Assembly (NCBI GenBank): GCA_014773175.1
Contig: VXCM01000134.1
Coordinates: forward strand, 57,494 to 121,493
Length of the DNA: 64,000 nt
Reading direction: 5' to 3'
From: Lucifuga dentata
Lineage: Eukaryota > Chordata > Actinopteri > Ophidiiformes > Bythitidae
How positions within the stretch are numbered: position 1 is the first letter of the stretch; each line of letters starts with the position of its first letter. A program made the translations under genes and the position numbers. Positions 1 through 13,700 of the stretch are shown piece after piece. The notes beneath the pieces were generated by a model. The model was not told where the DNA came from and searched no databases. It was given only the letters and a program-made list of their open reading frames with translations.

Positions 1-57
1 GTGCAAAACTCTTTGACTGCAGATGTTCTAAACTCCCTTTTGCATTTTGTCTCCCAG

Positions 58-118
58 GTTGAAAATTGTGAAAATCTCTTTCAAGTGCAAACAGTTCTTT
101 GTCCAGCTGAGAAAAGAG
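58..118 (+). CDS. ptpn4: ptpn4 exon (window exon 1), FERM C-lobe
   Basis: Encodes [20 protein letters not shown], part of the PH-like FERM C-lobe. Acceptor CTCCCAG ends at 57; donor GTGGTA starts at 119. The exon begins with the last base of a codon and ends in phase 0. Bases 1-57 are intron. Confidence 0.85.
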
Positions 119-1309
119 GTGGTAGGTGGATAAACACACAAGCACACACACATGCACACACACACTATTTAGCTTATAGTTTTGTACATATATTTGTTGC
201 TAGCAGTGGACGTGTGTGTAATCACCGTCAGGTTAATCCCACAGATAGCATTTGTCTGTCCTGGTGATTCTGGTCCAGACGTTGTTTCATCTACATCCAC
301 ACACACCACACACACACAACACACACGACAGGAACCCCCTTCACTTGGAATGCAACTTTACCTAAATGAAAATGAAGCATTTTGCAATCAGCCCTGACTA
401 ATTTCCTTAGATTTGGACACAGTCTCTGTTAGCATTGGTGTGTTGGAAGCTCTAAATTGTCCATATGTGAATGTGTGTGTGTGTGTGTGTATGTGTGTGT
501 TAAATTGTAAATTTGACCAGTCCACATCAGAATTCCTGTTCAGATTTAACTTTATTTTAATGACAGTGTCAGACTGACCACCAGAACAGTGAACCACAAT
601 CTCTCAATATTCATTTAATCATTGTTATCCGTTTTCTTTGTGCAGAATGAATCCCGGGAGACACTTTTGGGTTTCAACATGGTTAACTATCGGGCCTGTA
701 AGAACCTGTGGAAGGCGTGTGTGGAGCACCACACCTTCTTTCGGCTGGAACGGCCCATCCCTCCACAGAAGAACTTCTTTGCTCACTACTTCACCCTGGG
801 CTCCAAGTTCAGATACTGGTAAAACATCTGCGTGTCTGCAACATGGAGAATCAGCTTTGCACATTGGCAAAAATGGGAAAACAACCCAAACAACCAAACC
901 TTGCACCCATTCTTTTAGTTTTGCAGGAATCGTGTGTATTTCCTTGTTTTTATGTGACAGGAGTTGACCACAGCTTTTCAATTATTCAGGCACATGTCAG
1001 CACTCATCTCTCACACAACACTTCTCTTTAATGTTGATGTGCGTTTTTCTTCTCCCACTCTGAAAGGAAACTGAGAAAGAAAAAGAAAAAAGAGAACTAC
1101 AAAGACTTGACTCATCTTACTGTATTATGGCACTGACTTTTGACAACTTAGTTTTACTTGGATAGCCTTTCATTTCCTTTTTCTGTGAATTGTGAGTGAG
1201 AGGTGAAATGGGAATTAGGAATCCTTGTGATACATTATTAAATGCCGTGATGAAATCCAGCTGAGCCTTGCAGCACTGAAGACGAGGTGCTTCTCTCATG
1301 TTTGCCTTC

Positions 1310-1361
<52 letters not shown>

Positions 1362-4359
1362 CCCTTAAGATATTGACAGAGATTCCTTTTTGGATACACT
1401 CTTCAAAATGTGGCCTCTTCAATGTTTGTCATCTTTCAAAAGCTTGCGAGATATTTAATCTTGGTACTAAAACATCCTCAATATTGTAGAATTTCAGTGT
1501 TTGTTCTTTTTTATTTATTTATTTTCTGATATCATTGAAATAGCCGTAATCATTGCAAGAAACTCAGAGTATGTTGGCTTTTATGTATTAAAAAAAAAAG
1601 TGGCCTCTCGTGTAACTTTTTCAAGAAATGAGACTAGCAAACTCAAACTTACTTTTAGGTCAGTCACTCCTTATTTACGATATTATAATACGCCCAAGAG
1701 TTAAATGATTTTAGGCCAGCTCCTCCTTCGCTGAAATCAATGGTTCTCAAACTTTTTGAACCAAGTACCATATCTGATCAAACCAAGATATAATTACCAC
1801 CTCAGCAACAAGCCACTAAAAGGAAAATCAAGAAAAACATCATGTGTGCATGTGTGCGGTACTGAAATTGAGAAGTTCATCGTGTGAATGTTTAGCCACA
1901 TAAAAAAAAAACTTAAAATAAAAACTAAACGTCTGAATAAAACTACTTTAATTTGTGATTAATGTGCCACAAGAACAGGATTCCCATACATAGCGTATAT
2001 AATTATCTCCAATTACTTTGATTCATGTACCACAGTTTGAGAACCACTTATTTAAATAATTTTTTCCAGGATAATCCACTGTTTTTTCTGTTTGCTCATG
2101 TGTAGCGGGCGCACAGAGGTACAGTCGGTGCAGTATGGAAAGGATAAAGGCATCAAGGACCGAGTGTTTGCCAGGTAATGACCAGCAGTAACTGAGGATA
2201 CGGCAATAACTGACCCAATTTAGCTTCAGTTTTTTCATTTTTTTAAATGATCATGCAATCAAATGTATTTCCTGTTCTGAACAGATCTCCCAGTAAGCCA
2301 CTGGCCAGGAAGTTGGTTGGTGGAACTGATTGGGAAGCGGTCAGCAGGAACAGCCTATCAGATGAGAGACTGGAGACACAGAGCCTGCCTACTCGCTCCC
2401 CTCCTGGGACGCCCAACCAGTGAGTCCAGTTTTAGTTTAGCTTTATTTCAGAAAAGTTCTGGCAGTTATTTGTTGTCATATTTATTTTCATGAGGTAGCG
2501 TATATGCATTTTAGAATTGATGGTGTTTTTTGGTGTGTGAAATTCTTAAAGTTTTACTTGAAATTAGCCAAAAATCATTTCATAACTACATTTCAAAATA
2601 CTCCTTTGGTTATTGTATTGCCTAGAAACTGACATGCCTTGAGCAAGTCACTGACTTTCTACCAACTGGCAACTTGTATGACCTCAAACCTGTTACTTGA
2701 TTATTTTTTCCAAAAAAAAAATCATTTAATTCTACTTTGCGTGTGTCTGTGTGTGTGCGTGTGCGCATGGTAGAAACTCCCTATTTGTGCAAGAGGGCAC
2801 ACGGATACGCCCGTCGTCTGTCGGCCACCTGGTTGATCACGTGATCCATGCTTCACCCAGCCTGCCCGTCTTCTCCTCCTCCAATCACAAGTCAGCATCG
2901 TCCACTCAGGCCAACAGCATCAGCTTAGACTCCACCCCGTAAGTCCAAACCCTGCTATAAACACGCACTGGATTGGTTAATAGAATTTAAATCAGTGGTA
3001 AATGAGATGGTAAAACAGTAGAGGGAGGAAATAAAAGATAAAAAGGATCATAAAAGAATTATGGAATCAGGTGGACATTGCAGTATACCAGGGTAGACAA
3101 AATAATGCAAATAGCTCAAAGAAATCTCTAAAGTCACTTCACAGGGAATTATACTAGGTCAAATGCCAATTAGTAGCATTTGTAATCGGTAGTTAGACAC
3201 AATAGTCAGTCTGATACTCCAGTCAATGTCATGCTCATTCACAGTCACTCTCACAGCAGAAATGCTTTTCAGATGCAAACATGAAAACGTCCAGAAAAGA
3301 TGATAGGCCTCACTTTTTTATGAAGTGGTTTGCATAAAGCAGCTGTTGCTTGGATGTGTGTTTGCGTTTATGAGTGTGTGCCTCTGTTATGTTACAAAGA
3401 CGACACACGGACCTAGAGGAAGTCATTTCTCACAGTAATAGCGACTCTTTCCCTCCCCTCCATCACTGTCTTTGATGCACATCCTGTCCACATTTCTCTT
3501 TTCACTTGGTGTCAGGGCAGCAGATTTCACTGTTTAAAAGAGAAAAAAAAAACATTTCTCATAAATAACACACCCTCTGCAATTTACAGCCGCCTTTTAA
3601 TTTTTTAGGTTTAATTTAAGTCGTCAGCAAAGTGCCACTCTGTCTGGCTGCACTGCTGGGACTGGTTTTAAATGTCTGCCTGAGTGTCTGTGGCTTCTCC
3701 AAACAGTTCACACCCTCTCCCACTGTCACTTAGTTGGCCGAAATGGAAAGATGAACCCTTTGAAAACAGACCGTAAAAAGTGTTTATGGTGCATAGCAGG
3801 GCTGAGGGCTTCTACAACAACTGGGAGAAGCTGAACTGGGATTTAGTGTGTGTGCATGTGTGCGTTTGTGCTTATTGTGCTTGCACACTATAAAATATCT
3901 GGCAGATTACTTGAACTAACAAGGCTCAACAACGCCGTTTCAGCCGAAGCTCAATTTGTGATTTTGCTGTAAATCTGATCAGATGTTGGCTTTCATTGTC
4001 TTTTACAACCTTGAAGAATGCTGCGATTTAAAGCGCTGCTAAGCAAACAACGAAACAACAGCCGTGGTACATTTATGAAATGTTCTTCTTCAGGTAGCAC
4101 AGTACACAGCACCAAGGATTTCTATTAATGGAATGGTACACAGTACAAATATTATGATTTGGAATCTCTCTTAAGGGAAGCTATCAGTGTGTTCATTATA
4201 CTTCTGGTTCACTTTTTTTATTGTCATAAATGTGCATTTACTTTGTCTGAAAATGTTGCAGCATGGCCTTCAGGGGCCTGGTAGCTCAGTCCTTACAAAG
4301 CTGATGGACTGTAAAGCAGTAATACCCATCAAATACTTCCTGAAATTTAATTTTCTCCT

Positions 4360-4407
<48 letters not shown>

Positions 4408-4780
4408 CGTGCGGGGGGGGGAGAACTGATGGAACACTTCTCAGTTGAAAATCATCAGTCATCAGCTACATATGTATATTACTTTTTACTTTCCTCTTTT
4501 CTATGCACAAATCAGTTTAAATTTGCAACATGTTGCCTTGATTAAGAGATATCTAGAGAAAAAAAAAACAAGATGACAATCAAGATGACAATCTCCTAAC
4601 AAGAGAGAAAAGATAAAGAGAGAAAGGATAAAAGTAGATGGTGATCAGACTGAATGTAATAGAAATTACTTGGGTAATGATATTTGAGTAAATGTAAACA
4701 GCTGACGACAGCATTAGTTACGTTAAAAAAAACATCTTAATCGTCTGCACTGGTGTGTGTGTGTGTGTGTGTGTGTGTGN

Positions 4781-4813
<33 letters not shown>

Positions 4814-6088
4814 CTAGACCACGAGCCTTTGTGTAGTTGTAGCCTTTATGTAGACAGCAGTGTCGGTTACAATGAAAGCATTAATATTTGAGAGCTATTT
4901 GGCTATAAAATGTTGAGCATAGGTTTAGTTTGAGGCCCTGGGCTAAATTATTGTAACTTATGATATAATAATCAGTGTGATTTTAAATCTGGTTCTATCA
5001 TTTCACTCATATATTGAGATTTGGACGTACTGCATGAATGCAGTAGATCAAACAGTCAGACCTGATGTGCACTGCCCTCCTTCTGAAAGCCTGACCTTGT
5101 TTTGACCCGTAATAAGTCGTAGTTTGCGTGAATGTGTGTGTGCATGTGTGTGTATGTGTGTGTTTAAGGCACAAAGTGGCACCAGTGATTTTAGCCAAAA
5201 CAAAGACGATGTGCTTTGACTGGTGCCCCCTACTCTAACCTTTGCTCACCCTGAAACACACACATACACACACACACACATATGTGCACACATAGCGTGC
5301 AATGAGTTTTACAAGCTTTATCCCCCTGAGAATGATCCGTAATGCTACTGAAAGCTTCACCTGACAGACCATGTTGTATCACATACACACTTAGACACAC
5401 CACCTTTTACTGTCTGGATGATGGGAAATGTTTTTCCTCTTGTAGGTTTGTTTTGAAGTTAATGCATTGTGACTAACATAGTGCCATTAAGCGACTCTGT
5501 GTCTTGCAATCTCTTTCTCGTGCTGTCCTTTATCTGTCTCTCTCCATCTTTCTCACTCCTTTTTCCTCCCCAACCCCTCCTCTTCAGCAGAGAGGAAGAC
5601 CTTTGGTTAGACTATTTTAGCTTTGGTTCTGTCTTTAACTGCAGGTTTGTGTGTTTGGTTTCCAAGCATGTTTAAGGAGACAGGCTGTCCTATTTCCATC
5701 GAGGGATTTAACTGATAAAATGCAGCAATAATATCAATAAACCTATAAAAGAAAACTCACACCTTTTACAATCTGAGGTTAATTTTCTAATTATGTAGTA
5801 ATGTAATGGGCTTTGCTTCTTAATGTACATACAGGTGTATTTACAAGAGCCACAAAACAGCAGAAAACTATTCAAAAACACATTGATCCACCTCTGCTCT
5901 CCCTTGCTGCAACACTACGGTGCACACTGAGTGAAAACAGACTGTTTTAGGTACCGTCACTTTAAGGCTCCTTTCTGAAAAGCCTGTTCTGTTCTGATTG
6001 CCCAGCTGTATCATTCCTGAGCTGGAAACACCTATGGATTTCAAAACACAGATGTTGGTCAAATGCTGGCTAGCTAGCCTCAGACTTG

Positions 6089-6136
<48 letters not shown>

Positions 6137-9100
6137 GTGGGTAAATTAACGTGTTACATGTTGATGTCAACATGTTACAGGAGTAAAGGACTAATAAAAA
6201 CAGTTAAGAACATGGCATTTAAGAACTTTTGTGTTTGTTTTATTGGATGTATATCTATAAGCATCAACCTGAAGTTTTGCAGCTTTGACAATGTTCAACA
6301 CACACTCGCTACTATATTACACTATAAAAATGAGGAAAAATAACAATAACTTATGTTCCCTTTAACAGCCACCACTCTGAACATCCAATAAATGTGTAAA
6401 ACAACTCGCTTCCTTATCAGTCTTTATTTCTGTCTCTCTCTCTGTCTCTCTGTCCTTGGTTTCACCTCTCATCTTTCTCTCTCTCTCTCTCTCTACCACT
6501 CCTCAGGTCTCCAGAGGGGGTTGATGGCCAACCCCCAGCTCTGCCTCCCAAACAGCTGAGCAGGAAGACCTTGAGCCAAATCATCCAGGCCCACTCCCAG
6601 CAGAGCCTCCTGGACAACCACGTCAATGAGATGTATGACGTTCCCGTCAATGCTGACAAGACCACGGTCAGTGGGACAACACAAGACAGGAACACTAAAT
6701 ACATGACATTAAAAAAAACAAAGTTCTGTGGCCAGTTGCCTGACGTATCTGTAGAAAATATTTCTTAGTATTTCTTAAGATTTCCACAGCAAACAATGGG
6801 GACAAACTTAACAAATGTTCTGAAGAAGTACCCTTAAAGGCTCTCCACATCTGTACCTCTCGGTGTTGGTGTCGTTCTTGACCCGTTAAGCTGCACATAG
6901 CCACCATGCAACTTGCAGGATGCATACTGACACGTATGCATCTGCATCTGTCTTTTGTTAACTAGCTAAATGGAGCAGTCCCTCATGATAATCTGGTCCT
7001 GATCAAGATGAGACCTGATGAACATGGACGTTTTGGCTTTAATGTCAAGGTAAGATGGATACTGATTGTGACACCATAAAAAAAATCAGTTGAGTGTCCA
7101 TTTTTTCCTTTCTTTGGCTTATCTGTTTATCTCTGTTTCATTCTTTCTATGTTTAAGTATTCAAAATCCTCATACAGTGGCACAAATGATGTATGTTCAT
7201 GTTCCATCCTTCCACTTCTTGTCTTTATCCTAGAAATTAAAGGATTTAATTCACTTTTTTTAGATTCCTAAAACAGAACAATTCCATATGTCCATCATTT
7301 TACTGAGAAAATGAAAATTAATTTCATGCATTATTTATTAATTCATCTTGTGTCCCTGTGTGTCTGTGGGCCTTCAGGGTGGAGCAGACCAGAAGATGCC
7401 CATTATTGTGTCTCGAGTGGCTCCAGGAACATCAGTAAGTAGCCAAGCGCCACAGATTTGAGTAATGTACTCAGTAGGTACTCCAAAACAAGAAAAATAA
7501 AAATAGAAACTAGGGTAATAATACAGGCCAGAGGAAAGATAGATTTTACAGTGATAAAGCATGGATACACACACACACACACACTGTTACAATCTGTCTC
7601 CTCCCTCCCCCCTGCAGGCTGATCTGTGCGTGCCTCGCCTTAATGAGGGGGACCAGGTGGTCTTAATTAATGGACGGGACATCTCGGACCACACCCATGA
7701 CCAGGTGGTTATGTTCATTAAGGCTAGCTGTGAGAGCCACTCTGGGGAGCTTATCCTATTGGTCCGACCAAACGGTGAGTTGTTCCCATTGGTCAGATCC
7801 ACTGTTAAATTTGTATTGTTGACAGAGACAAAGGCTTCATACAATAATTGGAACATCTTAGAATGTAATGCAGTACAAAACAACTCATCAGAACCTGAAT
7901 CAGCAAATCTCTGATGCTGTCTCAGGAAATTTATAATTCTAAGTTTCACAAAGGTTGAATTTACTATACAACTTTTTATCGGATTGCTTTTTGTTTTTTT
8001 GTTTTTTTGCTTTTTTTGTGCACCTCCAGGAGAGTGAGTGTGACACTTATCACTGTCAAATCTGAAAAAAGACCTCTACAATTAAGCTCAGACATCAATC
8101 ATTTATTTGAAATACATGTGTATACGTCTGTTTTACTAAGTTCGCTATATCAGCAACATTAACAGCTACATATCAAGTTCTCCTATCAAGTCCTCTGGGC
8201 AGTGCGGACTTACCAATTGGGAAGTTGGAGTTGTGGTGTAATGTGGAAAATTGCTTTTTTGTTTACTTTTCTTTTGACAAAGACTTATTTAGTTTTAGCC
8301 TAGCTATATAAATATCAAAGGATGCACATTAGGTGTTATGTGCATCGCTGATATAATGCTGATTATATGTTCATAAACAGTGAAGAGTCAGATTATTCAG
8401 TGTTTGCTGCTATTTTAGCCCAAACATTGTGTTTGGTTAGCCAAATAAGCGTGAAATTACATGGTACATGTTCATTACAGTCACATCAATTTTTAATCAG
8501 AAAGATGCAATAAGTCCCGAAATACAACTAGTTTATATTTTTATATCTATCATCTAGTTTGATAGATAGAACTTTTGCTTTTGGAAAGTTCTGAGTTTTC
8601 TCATTTTTAATTATGATGTGATTTAGGCGTTCATGTGCCCTTTGTCTCATAATTACAATATTTTCAAAGTGACTTGAAGGCACCAACAGCCTTTGCTTGC
8701 CTGATTTGATCTTTGATGCCTGTGATCTAACGGACTGGACACAGTGTTGCACATCCTGCTTTCTGTACATCCCAGTTAATAGTCTCTATGGACAAAATAA
8801 AGAACCAAAGCACTTCCTTTAATCAAAATCAGTAGTGGGGAGGGGGGTGGAGCAACGAAAGATGATGAAAAGTTGGAATTCTTGGTATTTTAAATGGGTC
8901 AAAGAAGGATTTATGCATTCCATCCTATCTACTTCAAAGTATATAGATCATTGCATCAGTGTCAGTTCATATTATTTTACTGCACTGCGTTTTTAGTCAT
9001 TCGTATAAATCATTTATAATTGTACAGTCAGTCATATAATTGTAACTGTAATTTCCGCTTTGTGTATTATATGTCGATTTCTGTTTTTTCTATTATAATC

Positions 9101-9971
9101 ATAAAGATATAAGAGCTCCCTTTGCCCAGACCTACATAAACTGCAGTGTATACAAACTGTGACGTTCCTTCTGTGTTCCATTCAGCCATCTATGACGTGG
9201 TAGAGGAGAAGGTGGACTCGGAGCCAGATTTTCAGTACATCCCAGAGAAGTCCCCTCAGGACCCCACCCAGCTAGACCAGCATGCTTTGAGGGACTCCAT
9301 GGTTGTACTAAAGGAAGGCCTGTCCAGTGGAACCATACTGGCACAGTTTGATGTGAGGAGAACCCACAAACACTAACAGACAAACAATATTCTACTGTAC
9401 ATGCACAGAGAGAGATTTTGATTGAGGGATTAAAATGTTGATTATATGTTCATACACAGTGAAGACTCAGATTATTCAGTGTTTGCTGTTATTTTAGCCC
9501 AAACATATCATGACTCCACATAAAAGCAAGTGCCATACAAACATATGTAGAAATGGCCTGGTTTGAGATAATTTCTGAGGCATTTCATAACTCCTCTCTG
9601 TTTATGAATAATTCCGTTTTTTCTTTTCTTACAGCAACTGTACAGGAAGAGGCCAGGGATGACCATGCTGTGTGCCAAATTACCTCAAAATGTTTCCAAA
9701 AACCGCTACAGAGACATCTCTCCCTGTACGTGGCTGCTGTCGTGCACAATGAAGAAAGAAAAAAAAAAAAAAAAAAANAAAAAAAAAAAAAAAAAAACAT
9801 TTCTGTTGGCTTTTATTTTTAAAAAAAGTACTGAAATTTTCCATTTGTTCCTTAAATCACACGGTCCTTTTTACTCATCTTCTTCTTTGTCTCTTCTTTT
9901 CTTGTGTGTCCATTTTGGTCTTTTTCCTGTTTTCTCTAAATCCTCCATACTCTAATTCTCTCCTCCTCCTC

Positions 9972-10020
<49 letters not shown>

Positions 10021-10666
10021 CGCTCTCTCTTGCTCTCTCTTTTTTAGATGATGCCACACGGGTCATTCTGAAAAGCACAGATGACTACATCAATGCAAAT
10101 TACATCAATGTGAGTCTCCCTCTGTATCTCTGCCACGTACAAAATGTAAAGTCAGTTCTGGTCTCAAAAGATAGGCCAGAACTGCATTAAACAGCCAGTG
10201 CTTGAAAAAAAAAAAAGTCTTGTCAGTGGTGAACACATGATCCTAGCCTTATTTGAAGCACAGTGGGTGGTCTATGCAAATCACCAAAGCACTTGGTAAA
10301 TTAATTAACATCATCTTTACAACTCAGTAACACTTTGTGTTCTGACAGTTAATATTTTACATGTTTTTTTGAGTCAGCCAGGCGTTTCTCTTTGAAAGCT
10401 AACGGCAGTCTTTAGATGTTTCGGTGAAGTCCTACTTTTAGTGAGAAAAGAAACAGAAACATACACAGGTACAAGGTGGAAGAGAAAGTGTGAAAATGAG
10501 TTCACAGTCAAACTGTTCAAATGTGATGTTTGCATTAACTACATTCAGAACATTCAGTGAACAGTGAACATTCAGTGTCTTGCTCAAGGACAGTGCAAGA
10601 GGGTGGGTACTTGCCAGCACAGGGACTTGAACCTATAACCTCCTGTAGCTCAGTGCCATCATGTAA

Positions 10667-10704
<38 letters not shown>

Positions 10705-13700
10705 NCTCTCTCTCCCTCTCTTCCTCTCTCCCTCTCCCTCCCTCTCCGCCCCTCCCCCGAAGATGGAGATTCCAGCCTCCAGTCTGATAAATCGCTACAT
10801 AGCATGCCAGGGTCCGCTGCCCAACACCTGCCCTGACTTCTGGCAGATGACCTGGGAGCAGGGCTCCTCTATGGTGGTCATGCTGACTACACAGGTGGAG
10901 AGAGGACGGGTATGTACTGTACAAGCATTCTTCAAAGACAGAATTTCCTCAACTCACATGTTTTCTTTATTTGAGCGATATTTTACAAATTTATTTAAAA
11001 ATGTATTAATTTGATGAATATCTAAATAGTTATATTTAAATAAATATAATAAAATCAAGTTAAAACCGTGTGACAACTTAATGGTGCAACCTGGATCTCT
11101 TTATCTTTGTTCTTAAAGGACCATATTGGTGATTTTTTTTTAGGTTTAAGCCTAATAAATCTTACCAGATGCACGTTACTATCAACCATTTTTAAAAAAA
11201 AAAAATTTGTGTTTTAGTCTTCCTGTTTTTGCCAAATCCCTTAATCTTTCAAAATCAAATGTTTAGGTGTTCCTAATGTTTAGCCTGCTAATATGTATGA
11301 ATGTAGGAGGGATGGTCATTCTTAACTTCTCTGTAAAAGCAGTTTTCTCCTGGGACCATATTCCCTGGCAGAGACATACATTTTCTTCTGTGTAGCTCTG
11401 TGTTGGAACGGTTAAAATAAGTTCACTTTGACAAAAAATGTAATAAACGTGTTCGCTGTGATGGATTACTTATCTCAGGCACATTTCAAGTCTCTACACA
11501 TTGATTTTAATAGCATATTGGAAAGAACTTTAGCAAAACAATTCTAATATTTACTGCCCCTGTGGTTTGTTTTGGGAAACGGTTGTCAGTAATATAAAGT
11601 GCATGTGGGTTGTATATATTGGGCTCAAACATGCAAAACCACTGGTATGGTCCTTTAAGCTGCAAATTATCAGAAACTTGATATTGATTTCCTCTTATAT
11701 CAAACCCTCTTCCATTTCTTGTAACAAACTCTGTAGTGCGCTCAGTAAAATGTTGTAGCCTAAAATGCTTTAGGTCTCAATCACATGAAAAACATAAAAC
11801 GTTGACCTCTGACCTCTAAGGAGCAAGAAAGACAGATTAAGCTGATAATAACAATCTGAAAAATAAACTAAATGTAAAATGGATAACTTTGTCCGTGTTT
11901 ATAGGTGAAGTGCCACCAGTACTGGCCTAACCCAGACAGCAGCGCCACCTATAGAGACTTCACAGTAACATGCCACACGGAGGAGGGAAACTCTGCCTTC
12001 CTGGTCCGGGACATGACCCTCATGCACACACAGGTAGCCAGGCTTTGACAAACCTTTAACACACACGCACACACACACACACACAGGAGAAAGAGAGAAT
12101 AAAGGACAGATGGATAATACAGACAGAACGAGAAAGTGAGAGGACAGGAGTGTGTGTTGTGTTTGTTAATTAACAGAGGAGGTGAGAGTGGAGATGAAGG
12201 CACAGAGAAACACACTCGGTAAAAGCAAAGAGAAGGACCAGTGTCTGAGCGAGGATGAGCCTCTGAAGCCCCAAGGAGGTCTGTTGCCATAGTGACCAGT
12301 GTGGGCTGTTCTTTTTCTGGCTCTCGCTGCTGCATGCAAGCCACGTATTGGGATCTGGTTGCCATGACAACCTAACCACCCCAGTCAGTCACACTGCTGA
12401 AATAAAGAGAGACCAAACAGAGGGAAAGAATGATTACAGTTAGGAAAACAGTAATAGGAAAAGAAAATTTGTTATATTGTGATAATAGAGCTATTTGATC
12501 AGTCAGTCTGTCTCTTTTTTTCATGACCATTTTGTGCCCCTATATTATACAGATTTATAGCTTTCTGGGTGCATGATAGTTCAGTATGAGTTTGCTTTAT
12601 AGAAGAGATAGGATATCATTAAAAAAAGAAAAAAAATCTATGCTTTTTACATTTTTCCAAATGTGACCACTTGCCAATGCTAGTTCTAAAACTTCCCATT
12701 CGTTTTTACCAGAGAAGCGTTTCCTCATCATTTCCTGCTTCCCGCGTTGTCCTGGTTACATCCCCGAATGTTCCCATGTATCATGACCTTTAAAGCACAC
12801 AGTTCCAGGAAGGGACAATTAGCATTCTCCTCTGCCTGTAATGGTTGCTATGGTGATAGATGTGTTACCATGGTGATGCAGCAAGGGAATGTTAAAGAGG
12901 AACACGAGGGCTCTGAGTCATACATGAAACAGTGGTCAGCAGTTGGCATTCTGAATTAAGTGGCTTAATTATTGAATATGAATATATATTTTCTCAATGC
13001 AGCATCCTATTTGCCTTTTTATTTTTTCTTTTACTTTTCTAAAATGTAATAAAACCTTATATTAGTTTTTGTGTTATTTTTGCCAAATTCCCTAATTTTT
13101 CAAAATCGTTCAGGTGATACACCCACCTTAAAAATCAATGTTTTGGCAGCTGAGATGTGCACGATTGTAGAAGGGATAGTCATTGTAAGTCCTAAATGTA
13201 ACATTTGTGCAGGTTGTATTTATTGGATGCAAAATCACTGGGATGCTCCTTTAAGGTATTAAAGGAGACATTTTGGGGGAGATGATGGGAAATATTGTAT
13301 CTGCTGGTGTGTGAAATGGGCAGTTAGAAGCTGTCGAAGCACAGGTCTACGCTGCCTGTTAGGGTGTTATTATGACATTTTAAAAATCCTAAAATCTTGT
13401 GAAGTGTCATTTGTTAAGATATCAGTGAATAAAAATCTCCCTTTGTGTTTGTGTGTGGTCAGAGTGAGCAGCAGAGAGAGCTGACCCAGATCCAGTACCT
13501 GGCCTGGCCAGACCACGGCGTTCCTGATGACTCCACTGATTTCCTGGACTTTGTGGCTCTGGTACGGACCAAACGGGCCGGACAGGACCAGCCCATGGTA
13601 GTACACTGCAGGTACGGGATCAGGGACCAACAAACACAAATTCATATACAGTCACACAGTTTTTACAACACACAGCAGCAAATCAGAATCAGAATTGCTT

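Larger units (their letters stand above)
2939..6506 (+). other. ptpn4: ptpn4 intron, 3.6 kb
   Basis: No exon seen. Contains composite (GT)n(GA)n repeats at 4361-4407 and 4753-4807 (N at 4780), GT-rich tracts near 5130 and 5255, and (GT)n at 6091-6134. A short stretch near 4271-4320 loosely resembles the start of a tRNA-derived SINE but is not convincing. Confidence 0.8.

Noticed and set aside
625..981. 118-aa ORF on the - strand
   Set aside because: It is the antisense of the ptpn4 FERM exon at 646-818.
1298..1489. ORFs made of CVCVCV or HTHTHT runs (also 4187-4545, 28376-28891, 52282-52625, 61344-61607)
   Set aside because: They are translations of (GT)n microsatellites in introns or intergenic DNA, with no homology or gene context.
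4271..4320. GGTAGCTCAGT-like string resembling the start of a tRNA or SINE
   Set aside because: No B box at the right distance and no tail; too short to call.
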